From: Diphasiastrum complanatum
Taxonomy: Eukaryota; Streptophyta; Lycopodiopsida; Lycopodiales; Lycopodiaceae
Assembly (NCBI GenBank): GCA_029204225.1
Contig: CM055095.1
Span: 72,015,347 to 72,079,346, forward strand
Direction of reading: 5' to 3'
Length of the DNA stretch: 64,000 nt
Position numbers and translations under genes: made by a program
Part shown: positions 13,955-26,454 of the stretch, piece after piece
Numbering within the stretch: the stretch's first letter is position 1
How the letters are laid out: every line of letters begins with the position of its first letter
Notes under the pieces: generated by a model
What the model saw: only the letters and a program-made list of their open reading frames with translations
Databases searched by the model: none
Told to the model about the DNA's origin: nothing

Positions 13955-14929
13955 ATGTTAGGGCAAATCCATGCCATTCTAACCCATGTGCACCTTGTCT
14001 AAAAAAGGCAAGTCACACACTACTATCGATTCTCCTGAGCATATCCATGCTTTCCAGTCGTATCTCACCAGAAACCTAATATGACGGTTTAGACACCTAA
14101 GCAGGCAAAGTAAGTTATTACCATGGTCAAGTATTGCGAATACGTAGGCATTAGGACACATCCATGTCATATTAATCCTTACATCCATTTGCTTACACAA
14201 AACCGGTTATGTATTGCTATACTGCGTCTTGAGCATATCCATGCGTCCAAGGTAGGTCGGATTAAGTTAGGAACAGATTTAGTTACAACTCATTAGGGAA
14301 TGCAAAACTGAGGTATTAGGGAAAATCCAAGCCATACTAATCCTTATGTATGTATCTTACGCATTTCATGCTGTCTAAGAATGTTTTAGCAGAAACACTA
14401 ATTATGGATTTGGGTACATATGCTTATAAAAGGTATAGGGTAGTACTTTCATGGTTTTTCATAAAAAAACAAACCCAGTTATGTTTTCAAAGTTTGAAAG
14501 GGTATTTTTATGGTCAGTTATGATATCACGTAAATAAATCAACTTTCCCATAGAACAAACCATTATTTAACCAAAGTAAGTCTAGAAGAGGATATATCCT
14601 CTTTCTTAACGATTAAGTTCTCACAAATAGCATACATAACGTTCGTAGCTTGTGCATAATCTGAATTCATTCAAAAAGCATACCTGGATAATTGTCGACG
14701 TATTATCTTGAGAAAATGTCATGCTATTCACGAAATGTGTGTTTTCTTAAGAAAAAGCAATACACTATGCCCTCATTACTTTCGATAAAGCAACCTTGAC
14801 TTTGAATTGTAATCATAAAGCATAAGCATCCTCTTCTATCAAAGCAAGAGTCTTGCATAATGCCGTTTATGTTATTCTTCAAGGCATAGTTTAAATAACA
14901 TACCTGTATTGACTCTTTTCAATATATGG
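13955..14929 (+). repeat. Motif-array repeat family, copy 2, truncated by Copia LTR
   Basis: A 970-bp non-coding repeat nearly collinear with 60,276-61,196. It starts with a series of ATCCATGC-type motifs in similar contexts (GCAAATCCATGCC, GAGCATATCCATGC twice, GGGAAAATCCAAGCC, ACGCATTTCATGC) spaced irregularly over about 400 bp. It continues into a body with GGATAATTGTCGACGTATTATC-like sequence. Homology stops after CAATATATGG exactly where TGTTGGAGATGG, a Copia LTR start, begins. The tail CATCGCTGG array is therefore missing here. Confidence 0.85.
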
Positions 14930-15870
14930 TGTTGGAGATGGTGAACTCAACCAACCCTTTATGACACATTCCCTGAACAGTGATCTGATAGTTCGAAGAG
15001 CTTCCGAACTATCGAATGCCTACAAGTGTTGAGAAGAACTATGGACAAACGAACTATCGAGCAACTTGAATTATCGTGAGACACAAAACCGTCATGCTAA
15101 ACTATAACTCATTAGAGGAAGTTTGAGTTCAGAAAGGGCCGCATATGAATCCGTGCCAACATCTCTTTTGCGTTTTGTTACTATTTTCAACCAATATCTT
15201 TGAATCGCCATAACTTTTTAGTAGTAGGTCAGAAGTATGACATGTAATATGTCATTTGTTGCGCTTGACGAGCGCTTTCGAACGCACCGATTTTCGTTGC
15301 ATTCTGATATGGCAATCAAAAGTTATGCCCTTTTTAGTGTAGACTCAAAATGTGACTCAAAGAAGTAACGTTACGTTAAAGCCACTATGTCAAGAAACTA
15401 TTGGGCCAATGTACAAAACAAGTGAATAAAAGTGAATAAAAAAATGAAAAAGGAATCTTGACAAAAGGCCCTTTTTGTGTTTAAACTTCCTCTAATGAAT
15501 GTTACAAGAGGACACACGTAGTTAACTGATATTTTAGCCTAAATATCTCTTGTAATGATTAGATAAACTAACTTTTAATCCCTTCTAGGAAAACATAATT
15601 ACAGACCAGAAATCAAAACAAAAGAAGACGATGAAGTGAAGACAACAGAATTGTAAGAGGAGCGTCAGGCCACTATTTGCGTTGCACTGCCGTGACAATA
15701 GACGAAAATACAAAAGATATTATAGTCTCCCAACAATGTTTTTTTTTGGGTTGTATCCAATACTGTTTGATTGATTGTGACATTGCCTATGATTCGTATT
15801 AGCGTATCTCGATCCAGTAATCTCTCACATTGTGTAGCATACTTCCGCAATAAATAGCGCACATTTGTAA
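14930..15870 (+). repeat. Probable 5' LTR of Copia element inserted into copy 2
   Basis: It starts with TGTTGG at the exact break in the surrounding repeat and ends just before a tRNA-Met primer-binding site at 15,873-15,884. A short inverted repeat (GATAGTTCG / CGAACTATC) lies at about 14,988-15,014 and GAACTATCGA recurs just downstream. No matching 3' LTR was found after the pol relic, so the right boundary rests only on the primer-binding site. Confidence 0.6.
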
Positions 15871-15872
15871 TC

Positions 15873-15884
15873 TTGTATCAGAGC
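15873..15884 (+). promoter_or_regulatory. Copia primer-binding site with one mismatch
   Basis: TTGTATCAGAGC differs at one base from the canonical TGGTATCAGAGC. It lies 19 bp before the Copia gag ATG at 15,903, an unusually short leader. Confidence 0.65.
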
Positions 15885-15902
15885 AGATTCATTAGATACA
15901 AT

Positions 15903-16064
15903 ATGGCTACTACAATTCAAGCAAGGATCACGATCAATCTTGATGGCGCAAACTATTGCATATGGATATTCAAGATAAACACACTTCTAAAAGGTGAGGG
16001 GATATGGTCAGTGACCGATCTCACAAAGCCAAAACCTCTAGAGGGAGATCCAAGGAGGGTGTAA
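15903..16064 (+). pseudogene. Copia gag start, truncated
   Basis: The ATG at 15,903 begins a Copia gag: LDGANYCIWIFKINTLLKGE near residue 13, then DLTKPKPLEGDP. The frame stops at 16,064 after about 54 codons. The rest of gag, the CCHC zinc knuckle and the protease are absent: about 130 bp further on the sequence is already in the pre-integrase region. A large internal deletion has removed the centre of gag-pro. Confidence 0.8.
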
Positions 16065-16159
16065 TAGATAAGGAAGGATGAATGCGCAATGGTGATCATT
16101 GTATCCTCCACAAAGTAATCTATATCAAGCAAAAATCATCAGCAGCTATGATAGTATAC

Positions 16160-16680
16160 TAAATGCATCCCCATCTCTGCCATAGACGCATGTATAATTG
16201 AATATGAGGAGTCTCTATGACATAAGCAAGAAAGAACTTGTGAGCGGTCTTCAAATGACAAGTCCAGACTCTGACTTCTGTGAAGCCTGTCAGAAAGAAA
16301 AGCAACATCGAAGTCCATTTGTACATGAAGGAAGGAGAGCTAAGAACATCTTGGAATTGGTACATTTAGATTTCTGTGGACCCATGAAGGTCGAGTTCCT
16401 TTCTAGATCAAGATACTCCCTCACATTCATAGATGATTTCAGTAGGATGACAACTATATACTATGTAAAGAAGAAGTCTGAAGTGTTTGATGCATTCAAG
16501 AAATTCGTAGCATTTGCAGAGCGACACACCTCCAAGAAATTGCAGACCCTCAAGTCCGACAATGGAGGCAAATATTCGAGCAAAGAATTTTTGAACTTCT
16601 ATCAGGAAAGAGGAATCGAACATCAATTCACACTTGCATATACACTGCAATACAATGGTGTATCAGAAAGATGAAATCCA
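16160..16680 (+). pseudogene. Copia pre-integrase and integrase core
   Basis: A 158-codon open stretch (16,198-16,674) carries the zinc-binding tail CEACQKEKQHRSPF, then the integrase core. The first catalytic Asp is in LVHLDFCGPMKV and the second in LKSDNGGKYSSKEF. The expected third-residue region (normally NGVAER) reads QYNGVSER, so the catalytic Glu is recognisable before the stop. Further integrase-like sequence (PSQFWAEAI, MHIPK) continues to about 16,900 in shifted frames. The enzyme would insert retroelement cDNA. The stops make this copy inactive. Confidence 0.88.
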
Positions 16681-18535
16681 TGATGGCACAATTGCCAAGT
16701 CAGTTTTGGGCTGAAGCAATTACAATTGTAGTTCATCTACAAAACCGATCGATAATGACAACACTGAAAAACAAGAAGTCGTGCGAAATGTAGACAGGTG
16801 AGAAGCCCGATCTATCTTATGTATGAGTGTTTGGATGTGCAGCCTACATGCACATACCAAAATAAAAAAGAAACAAGTTGGACGAAAAGTCAGTGTAGAC
16901 AGTGATGGTCGGATATTTGAGCGGCTCGCAGATCTATCAACTCTACAATCCAACCTCAAAGAAGATGGTGATGAGCAGAGATGTGAAGTTTGACGAATCA
17001 ACATTTCTACGAATGAGAGAGTCAAGAAGACATGAATTCTTCTCAATACTGCCAATTGAAGAGGGAGTTCAAGGCCAAACGTCGAATCAGAATGTTGAGC
17101 CACAAACTCCAAAAGAGGAGACAGAAGATCATCATGTCGAAGAATTCGAAGAACAAACGCATCAGCAACCACAAATCCAACCAAGAAGGTCAACAATAAT
17201 TCAAAGACCCCCTGACAGATACATCGATAACCTTCAGTCGAGTGAAGACACAGACTTTGAATTCTGTAGTTTCACTGAGGGACGACATATCTAGAAGCAA
17301 TCTAGAATCCTGAGGGTGAATTTTTGAAGCAAGCCATGTCATAAGAGATTGAATCAATGAAGCAAAATCAGGCATGGCCACTCGAACCACTACCCAAAGG
17401 AAAGAAGACAGTCAACTGCAAATGGGTATACAAGAAGAAACTAAGATCAGGTGGTAGTGTTAAAAGATACAAAGCTCGACTTATCGCGAAAAACTACACT
17501 CAGAGATATGGTATCGACTACTTTGATACATACTCCCCGATGGTCAAAATGTCGAGCATTTGGCTGTCCTTGCTTATGCTACGAAATAGATGTGGAGATA
17601 CATCAGATTGATGTCAGAAAAGCCTTCCTCCATGGAGACTTAGAAGAAATTTTTTTCATAAAATAGCCCGAAGGTTATAAGATCTGAACAATCAAGATTA
17701 CGTCTGTCGGTTGCACAGATGTATCTACGGTCTAAAACAGGCCTCACAAGCTTGGTATAAGAAGTTCAATAGTCTTCTGAAGTCTCTAGACTTCTATCCG
17801 ACACAACCTGACTGCAATGTCTATATTAAAATGATAGAGAGAAAGTTTTTGATTTTGACAATATTTGTGGAAGATTATTTGGTGATAAGAAACTGTCTGA
17901 CGTTAATCAATGAAACAAAGAGTGAAATATTTACAAATTATGAAATCACAGATCTAGGAGAAACAACAAAATGTCTGGGGCTACACTTCGAAAGAGACCG
18001 AAAGAGAGGAGTCATGCATTTGAACCAGTCCGAATATGCTGAGAAAGCGTTGAAGCAATATAGGATGATTGATTACAAAGAGAAGGCGACGCCGATGATG
18101 GTTAGAGCCAAATTGTCAAAGCAGGATTACCCAAGCACGGATGAGAAAAGACAGAAGATGCAAATGATTCGATATCAAAATCTAATTGGGAGTCTGATGT
18201 ACCTTACGGTTTGTACGAGACCCGATTTAGCATATTGTCCTACAACACTACAGCGATGCAAGTTGCTAGCTGCAAAGACGACAACAAGAGTCAATAACTG
18301 GTGGATGTTCGATACTATTTGGAGCTGCGATCATCTGGACGTGCAAGAAGCAGACACTGGTAGCTCATGCGAAGGAGAATACCTGGCAGCTTCAAAGGTG
18401 GCGAATGAGGTAATATTGTTGAGAGAGAGAGAGAGTCTTCGATATGCTAGATGTTTGTCAACGATCACCTTACAAGTAGAAAATTTCACACAAATAAAAA
18501 AAAGTCCACAACATGCTAAAATAGAACAGTACTAG
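16681..18535 (+). pseudogene. Copia connector, reverse transcriptase and RNase H, degraded
   Basis: After the integrase tail come VKFDE and a polar linker (16,902-17,294), then RT: CKWVYKKKLRSGGSVKRYKA near 17,417, ARLIAKNYTQRYGIDYFDTY, and CIYGLKQASQAWYKKF near 17,716. The catalytic box is FVEDYLVI instead of YVDD, so motif C has lost an aspartate. The 274-codon stretch 17,711-18,535 continues through LGETTKCLGLHFERD, YQNLIGSLMYLTVCTRPDLA and into an altered RNase H (SCEGEYLAASKVANEVI, then KSPQHAKIEQY). Frame breaks occur near 17,294, 17,611 and 17,666. The element belongs to the same family as the fragment at 25.8 kb. Confidence 0.9.
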
Positions 18536-19087
<552 letters not shown>

Positions 19088-19379
19088 CACTTTATATGGA
19101 GTTTATGTATAGGTGCCCTCTAAAATAAAAACAATTAAGACCACAAACACACAGATTCTAGTGCAAAGAACTTTAGTAGATGTAATGACACCTCTCACCA
19201 ACTACAAAATTAGGCTCAACCTAGGCACTAAAAAAACGCAACCTTAGATTAGCCACATGAAACCATGTATCACACTGCCAACCGTTCTTGTTATTGCCAG
19301 CCATTCTTGTTTTTGCTCAAGCATGGGTGTTTGTTTCGCAAACCCTAAGCTGGCATAAGGCTCTCTCTCACCATCAGAG

Positions 19380-19383
<4 letters not shown>

Positions 19384-19423
<40 letters not shown>
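19384..19423. repeat. (TC)n microsatellite
   Basis: About 20 TC units. A shorter pair of CT tracts follows at about 19,830-19,880. Confidence 0.97.
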
Positions 19424-19426
<3 letters not shown>

Positions 19427-22400
19427 TGAAACCCTAATATCACAAAAACCCTATGTTTCACACTTTTCATTCTGAAGGTTACATCTACACAGATTTTACA
19501 AGAAGCTCAAACAACCATGATATATATAAACTTTCAATAAAGCAAAATATGTAATATGGAATATAGTGAAACACACATGTCCATCCGAATAAAATTTAGT
19601 TGACTAGCATTGGTCAAAACCCTATAATACATTTGGCACAATCAAAATGCATAAACGTTGAATTGATAAAACCCTAAGATATGCGTGTCCATCCATGAAA
19701 ATTTGTGGAATAACATTGGTCAAAACCTTACAATACACGTGGTCTAATCAAAATGCACAGAACTCATTTGGTATCATACATTATTTTCTCTCTCTCAATT
19801 AATCAATCAAAACATTCCGTATAAAGACATTCTCTCTCTCTCTTTCCCTCTCTCACTCCTCTCTCTCTCTCTCTCTCTCAAAATTAATCAACAAGTGCCC
19901 CATACATGCTAACGAGCAAGAACTTGGTTGCTCACCTATGCGTTGTGTCGATGTTCTTCCTTTCAATGCAATTCGTTCTTGGGATTCGCATCTTTCGTAT
20001 ACGCTGCATTCATGTGCAACAAAGCCATTAACTATGGAATCCATCTTCACAACGTCTTTGTTGTCCACATGCAACCACATCTGGATTTGTCCCTTGCATC
20101 AGTCTAATACGAGTATAAACAAACTATATTTCTCGATACTCAGATCATAACTGAGAGGCGTTTTTACATTGTTTACGATGAAGCCATAAAATAACGTAAC
20201 AATACGACGGGGTAGATTCATAGTGCCGCAGGAAACCTTGCACTGAGATTAATTTATTTAAGCACAGCAAAGCCGATCATAAAGTAAAATGCTGGAAGGC
20301 AGGATTACAAATGTTTTTCTCTTGCATCAGAAATGTTTAATTCCATATATAACTGTGCCTATTTCCATATGTAACTGTTATGAACATTTCTAAATGCATC
20401 GTAAAACTGGAGAAAATTTCTTGATTACCGTCGTTAAAGGTGAGAGTGCATGCATCCAGTAAGCTCATGAAAAGTTTCACTATGCAGTATTCAGTTTTAT
20501 CTATAGTAAGCGTGGTCTTAACAGTACGGACCGATGTTAATTAGTCATTTCGTAGATACTCAGTTTAAATTTCCTTGCAAGCATGTGAAGCTCTCTATTG
20601 TGCGATTTAATTAATTGTAGTATAAGATATCGGAGAAGATTAATTGCCTTGGTGCTCCAAACAACTTTCAAAACCTGACCTCAATCCGTCACCGTCGGTT
20701 AAAGAATCACAAGGTATAAATCTGTCGATGCTGATAACAGGCAACGATCCCCTTGCAATGTCTTGTAAAAGTTCACGAACTAGATCTGCATTTTCAAATT
20801 TTGCGGATCAGTACCAAATTACAAAGAAGGTCTAGCTCTATATGCCTCGAGGCTGCATCCATCTCTCAAAAGTTAACACTATTCGATCAGAAATCAAGGC
20901 AACTTTGTCTTTCAACCAAACTTCTAGAAGGCAGAAGCAAGCTGATTTTAGCTTTAAGAAACTGCAATATGTACAAGGATCTTCACAGTTCACTATGCAT
21001 TGTAAATGATGTACATCTATGTGCCCTTCTTCTATGTGACTTTCTTCAAGAATGACAGATACCGAACTAAATACAAAAAAGAAAGGCGATCATGTCAGAT
21101 GCACGTAACATCCTATAAACTTCATCCTGCCTGAATTGGTGCTGTAGGACCAGTAAGCGTTGATCCTCAGCACAGTTTGTGTTGAATTTAAAAGGAGAAG
21201 AGCTGATGTAATGCTGCTTAGTTCATGAAGAAGCTAGCTGCTACAATTGGATAAGACAACAGTCCTGATCGATGATCAGAGCATGCATACATACCTTGTA
21301 TTCTTTTGAGTATCTTTTGTGCTGTCGATAGGTCTGCCATCGCCAATACATTCAGCTACTATCCTTAAATTATAAATGCTCTAACAAATGACTTATTCTG
21401 ACATTTCTTTTTAGGGCTATTGCTTTTTGTTTATTTGTGGGCCATTGCTGAGCTGCCTGAGCATGGAATTTACATATTTCTCAAGAAGTCCGTTTTCCAA
21501 AAAAATTGAAAGTCTAAAAGGTGCATGCTCTAATCTACACAGCTCTGTAGCGACATCTAAGGCCGGTTTCGGATTACCGACAAGTTTTTCTTTTTTCAAG
21601 CAATCACCTTTCAACTCGAAAGATAAAATTGAAATGAGTTTCATTGAAAGGAATATTTGCAGTGAAGAGTTAAAAAATCTTCAAAATATAAAAAATCTTC
21701 AAAATGCAGGACAACATGCCATGGAACATTATTATGCTCAACTTTATGCTTAAATGAAAATGTAATTAATCACATTTGCCATAATATGCTAACAAAATGT
21801 ATGAGTGACACATGATAGGTACTACTAATTTCCATCCCACCCATAGAAAGTTTTCGTGGAATGGCAAGTTTCCATCGATTGTAGCTTTATACATAATTAT
21901 ATTTGGTGTATTGCTGAAGCCAAAGGGACAATTATGGACTCGAAGGGATTCTCTTATCATTGAAAAAACATTTAAACACGCCAAGGTAGAAATGGACCTC
22001 TCCTAAATTTGTCATATCGAATTCCTTCAATAACATCTTTTTGACATCCTTCAGCATTTGAATGTCATTACTGAAAAGTAATGTGTTATCAACATGTAAA
22101 TTTGTAATGATAATGAAAATTGTTGACTGAAAGTATTTTAAAATGTGTGTGTTTTGTTTAATGTATTAAGTATATTGCTTGTTTTCTTACAAGATGTTAA
22201 AAAACATCTTATTCAAAAGTGCGTTCAAGTTTACAACAAAAGAAATTAAATATCATCAAAGACCAAAATCACATGAAACAATTAATGTAAAATATAATAA
22301 TTAGTTAAATCATCAAACATTTGCAAATTCAAAACTAAATACAATATTTGCAGTATTAGTATAGTGGACCAATTACGCATTAGTGCCCATCATTTCCTAC

Positions 22401-22773
22401 ATTACTTTCTTCCAGCTTATATATTGGCTTAAAATAATTCCAAACATACATGTGCACAAACGTGCTGAATCGAACCATACGGTAGAGCGTTGGGAAGCTA
22501 ATTTTGCAAGGAAAATTCATGCAGAATTACCAGTTAACTGGAATACAAAACCAAAAAAGAAATGTAGCAAAATGCCAATTATTAGCTAAGAATATGGAGT
22601 AGACAGAAGAAGAGCAAGCTTGCTCGTTGTATTTAGAAAACTGTTGTATTTATATTTACAAAGCTACTGGAGTAGCATTTGAAGGATGCATAAACCTTTT
22701 TGAGCGTACTTTGTGACAGTAGATAGCTCAACCTAAAAGGCAAACAAAGCTGGAACATGCATCCATACACAGA
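19424..22773. other. No recognisable gene in 3.3 kb
   Basis: Frames of up to about 110 codons occur (for example 20,753-21,055 plus, 21,417-21,644 minus, 21,427-21,753 plus) but none resembles a known family and no splice-joined series is apparent. Short CT tracts lie near 19,830-19,880. GC content is higher at 20,640-21,300 than in the surrounding AT-rich DNA. A diverged exon cannot be excluded. Confidence 0.45.
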
Positions 22774-23118
22774 CTATGTACATAAATACAACAACAGAAA
22801 ATCACTAGCCGAAGATAGTTTTCCTATCGATGATGTCATGATCGATAGGGATATATGTAGCTTCTTCATCAAGAAGTGGTGAGAGAGGCATCTCTGGTGT
22901 GGACGTATCAGTCGGCGTGTTTGCATTCGGATTCGCACTGCGAATGCTGCGATCAATGCTTCATGTCCCACATCACCCCCTCCATAGCCAACGGTGATGC
23001 TAAGTTCCAAATACTTCATGTTTGGCGAATTCATCTTTTTCACCTTCGATGGTGGCCTCCCACACCCACGACCTGGATGTTTAGACGTGCTTCTGGCGTC
23101 CATAGGTGTATTCTGCAT
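22774..23118 (-). other. Unrecognised 114-codon frame with an AT-hook-like patch
   Basis: On the minus strand, the frame contains GRGCGRPPSKVKKMNSPN near residue 17, a GRP core flanked by basic residues as in AT-hook proteins and the C-termini of some FAR1/MULE-derived proteins. The rest (a short Gly-rich patch, then unremarkable sequence) matches nothing I know. It could be a terminal exon of a decayed transposase or host gene, or chance. No start or splice site can be supported. Confidence 0.2.
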
Positions 23119-23194
23119 TCAGAAGAAAGAAAATGTTTTGAAGAGGCAGCGAGCAACAGAGAAGGCAGGCAGAGCGCAACAGCAGCACCAGCTC

Positions 23195-23454
<260 letters not shown>

Positions 23455-23455
<1 letters not shown>

Positions 23456-24230
23456 TATCCATGATCCAACAAAAATGGTAGCACATGGTGTGCTACTCTT
23501 TTTATGCCACTACATGATTTTTGAAGAATAAAAATTGTGGTTTGATACATACTTAAAACTTTGACTATCCATCAAATTTTAAAGAGGTCCAAAATACTTT
23601 GTTACTCTATAAATATAGGTCTACTTTTACTTTTAAAAAAAAGTATTGTTGAAGTTGCAAAAGCTAGCATGCTGACGTGCTAGCTTGCAAGTTTTTTTTA
23701 AAAAGAAAATGAAGTTGTTTTGAAAAAATAAATTTTCTTTTGGAGCTGATTTGATTAGCATGCCAATGTGCTAGTCGAGTAAATTATAAAATAGAAAAAC
23801 TATTTTGACACATATCAGAATCAAATTTTGAGTAAAAATATTATTTCAGAATATTTTTTTCAACCTCCAAACATAGTAAGTCGACGTGCTAAAAAAAAAA
23901 ATCGCAACCTTTAAAGATTGCACGCCGGCGTGCTATATGAAATGAGAAAAAAAATTTGTAGCTTTCAAACCCAACATGCCAGCGTGCCCAGTGAGACCAC
24001 CTGAGAAAAAAACATGCCAAACCACTTCTTTTGTTTTGTTTTTCAGGCGGTCTCGTCTGGCACGCCGACGTGCTGGGTTTGGAGGCTACAAAAAATAAAT
24101 TTAATTTGAAATTTTTTTCCTTTGTGACATGTTTAACTATGTACCAGACCACATTTTTAATAATAAACATTGAAGTAATGGCATAAAAAAGGTACCACAC
24201 CATGTGCTATCTTTTTGTTGAATCATAGCA
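23455..24230. mobile_element. Fold-back (MITE-like) element with about 110-bp terminal inverted repeats
   Basis: The left end (about 23,462-23,565) and the reverse complement of the right end (about 24,115-24,230) align over about 110 bp with mismatches. Shared stretches are ATCCAACAAAAA/ATTCAACAAAAA, TAGCACATGGTGTG, TTTTTATGCCA and TGATACATA/TGGTACATA. The interior has no coding frame. It holds six near-palindromic copies of a GCAYGCCGACGTGCTA-like motif at about 23,667, 23,757, 23,880, 23,921, 23,970 and 24,059. Copia-derived sequence flanks it on both sides. A non-autonomous DNA transposon or fold-back element is the best reading. No clear target duplication was found. Confidence 0.72.
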
Positions 24231-24640
24231 AGAAAGAAGCTCGCAAAATACCAAGGCCCCTAAATCCTGTGATACAACTATGGAGTCAAATGTAAAGCTC
24301 ACTATAAGAGGTAATGAAAGATCCTTTGAGGACATTACTCTCTATAAAAAGCTAGTTGATTCACTCATATATCTAAACATCACAATACTTGATCTTAGCT
24401 ATTGTGTTGGTAGATTAAGTCAATTTATGCATGATCCTAGTGTGGAGCATTGGAACCTAGGCAAGAGAGTATTGAGGTACATCTCGGGTTCTAGAGATTT
24501 TGACATTGTTTATAGAAGATCATCACCTAACTTGTATGGATTTTTAGATTCGGACTTTGCTGGAGATCAAAGGGATAAAAAATCCATAAGTGCTCACGCT
24601 ATTTCAAAGGTGATGGAGCTATCTCATGGATGTCAAATCG
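24228..24640 (+). pseudogene. Copia RNase H region fragment
   Basis: The frame reads MESNVKLTIRGNERSFEDIT, then YKKLVDSLIYLNITILDLSY, GRLSQFMHDPSVEHWNLGKR, VLRYISGSRDFDIVYRRSS and the RNase H motif GFLDSDFAGDQRDKKSISAH. This matches the C-terminal Copia pol from the post-RT linker into RNase H. Homology ends at about 24,640, before the final RNase H motifs. A frameshift near 24,265 precedes the open stretch. Its sequence differs from the Copia families at 17.7 and 25.8 kb. Confidence 0.85.
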
Positions 24641-25794
24641 TACTCTTCCTAACTGTCCTCCTTCCTTCTCTCAATTTTACTCTCTCAAATGAAACCTGCA
24701 GAAAATGCACTGTTTTTCAACAGTTTGCATATTTGAACTGTTTGTTGCAACAGTATCCATTTTTCTTCGCAATTTTTGACAGGCGAAAAACCCGACACCC
24801 GACACTATCGTCTTTCCACCTTCAGGCCATTCTGAGAAACTAAGTGTTTTGCGACACTTGTGCTAACTCGATTTTTTGGCCATTTTAGACACTTCCAGAA
24901 ATGTGACACTGCTTCGCGAAAATGTGACACTGTATTTTTACATGCAATTTCTGATAGGCGACAAAAGCGAAAAATGTGACACTGTATTTTTAAACAAGAT
25001 TCCACACAGGCAAAAAATGCGACACTACATTTTTACATAAGATTTCACACAGGCAAAAAATGTGACACTCTGCAAAAATACACAGGATTCCAAGTACAGA
25101 CTGTCTACGTCTTCACGCTCCAATAATAACTGTTCTAATTAGTCAGTTAATCAACTGTTAAGTGATCTTGTAAATGCAAAAATAGAATAATACAAGATCT
25201 TCCAGCTGCTATATAAGTAAATGAGCGATTGAAGAAGGAAGGTATACGAAGATGCATGTGGATACTCCAGCAAAGATCAAAGATCCAGAATGGGTCTTCT
25301 AGTAGCTGACTCCTCAAAGTTAGTGATTATGGAGAGAGAGAGATATTCATAACTTTAGCAATTGATTTGAATCTGTAAGTAGGATCACGCGTTTATCAAC
25401 GCAATTGTATTGTGGCCTGGTTGTTGTTTTACAACATTATTATATGGATTCGCTACTGTTCTACATCTTTGCATTCTTGTTGAATGAAATTAACTCTCAC
25501 TCCTCTTACGCAAACATCATTATAAAGAGAGGATGTTTAGATGTAGCACCGTGAGAGACATTATACATGCATTTCAATGTTTTCAGATCACTACTAAGTG
25601 CCATTCAACATTGAAGTCTCCAACTTCTGGAACATTGAAAAATCCTCCATCCATATGGTCCTTGATGATCCTAGGATGAGATGTCCTAGAGAATATCCAT
25701 GATAATATATCATGATTCTCCTTCAGTGCATGATTAAAGAATAAAACCAACTTGGTTAAATAAAAATTCCTACTATCCATTGAATTGTCGTCTA
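24641..25794. other. LTR-like non-coding sequence with short tandem repeats
   Basis: From 24,899 to about 25,080 a unit of about 42-51 bp is repeated roughly four times, each with AAAATGTGACACTGTATTTTT followed by ACACAGGC. A TATA-like CTATATAAGTAAA lies at about 25,209. Downstream are GAGAGAGAGA and TTGTTGAATGAAATTAAC. The composition resembles a retrotransposon LTR, but no partner copy or termini were identified. The interval carries no recognisable protein. Confidence 0.4.
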
Positions 25795-26440
25795 CAACGA
25801 TGTATTTATGGTCTAAAGCAGACATCATGATCTTGGTATAAGAAGATTGATAGTCTTTTGAAGTCTCTAGATTACATTCCTACACAACCAGACTGTAATG
25901 TCTATATAAAGGAAGTAGGAAGAAATTTTGTGATTCTAACTATATTTGTAGATGACTCCCTAATGATAGGAGTTTTTTTGATGCTAATCAAGGAAACGAA
26001 GAGTCAAATTTCTAAAAGTTATGAAATCACAGATCTAGGAGAAGCAACAAAATGTCTTGGGCTGGAAATAAGAAGAAATTGAATCAGAAGAGAAATGCAT
26101 CTGAGCCAGTCAGAGTATGCTCAAAAAGTGCTAAAGCATTACCGAATGATGGACTGCAAAGAAAAAACCACACCAATGATAGTTGGAGCCAAACTAACGA
26201 AACATGATTGCCCGAATACAGATGAAGAGAGACAAAAATGGAAGGTATACCCTACCAAAACCTGATCGATAGTGTGATATACCTCACAATCTGCACCATA
26301 CCCGATTTGGCTTTCTCTGTCTATGCTTTAAGCCAATTCTCTTCGAATCCTGGCATGGCACATTGGCAAATGGCAAAGCGAATTTTGTAATATCTGAAGG
26401 GTGCCCAAAACGTGGGATTAACTTACAAAGTAGACGAAGG
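25795..26440 (+). pseudogene. Copia reverse transcriptase fragment
   Basis: Homology starts at CIYGLKQ near 25,797. It continues LLKSLDYIPTQPDCNVYIKE, FVILTIFVDDSLMIGV (catalytic box FVDD), ITDLGEATKCLGLEIRRN, then QSEYAQKVLKHYRMMDCKEK in a second frame after a stop at 26,082. It is close in sequence to the RT at 17.7-18.2 kb (for example PTQPDCNVYIK and ITDLGE.TKCLGL), so the two are one family, and this copy keeps the aspartates that the other has lost. It ends against minus-strand Gypsy sequence at about 26,450. Confidence 0.88.
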
Positions 26441-26454
26441 CAAAGGATTACTAT

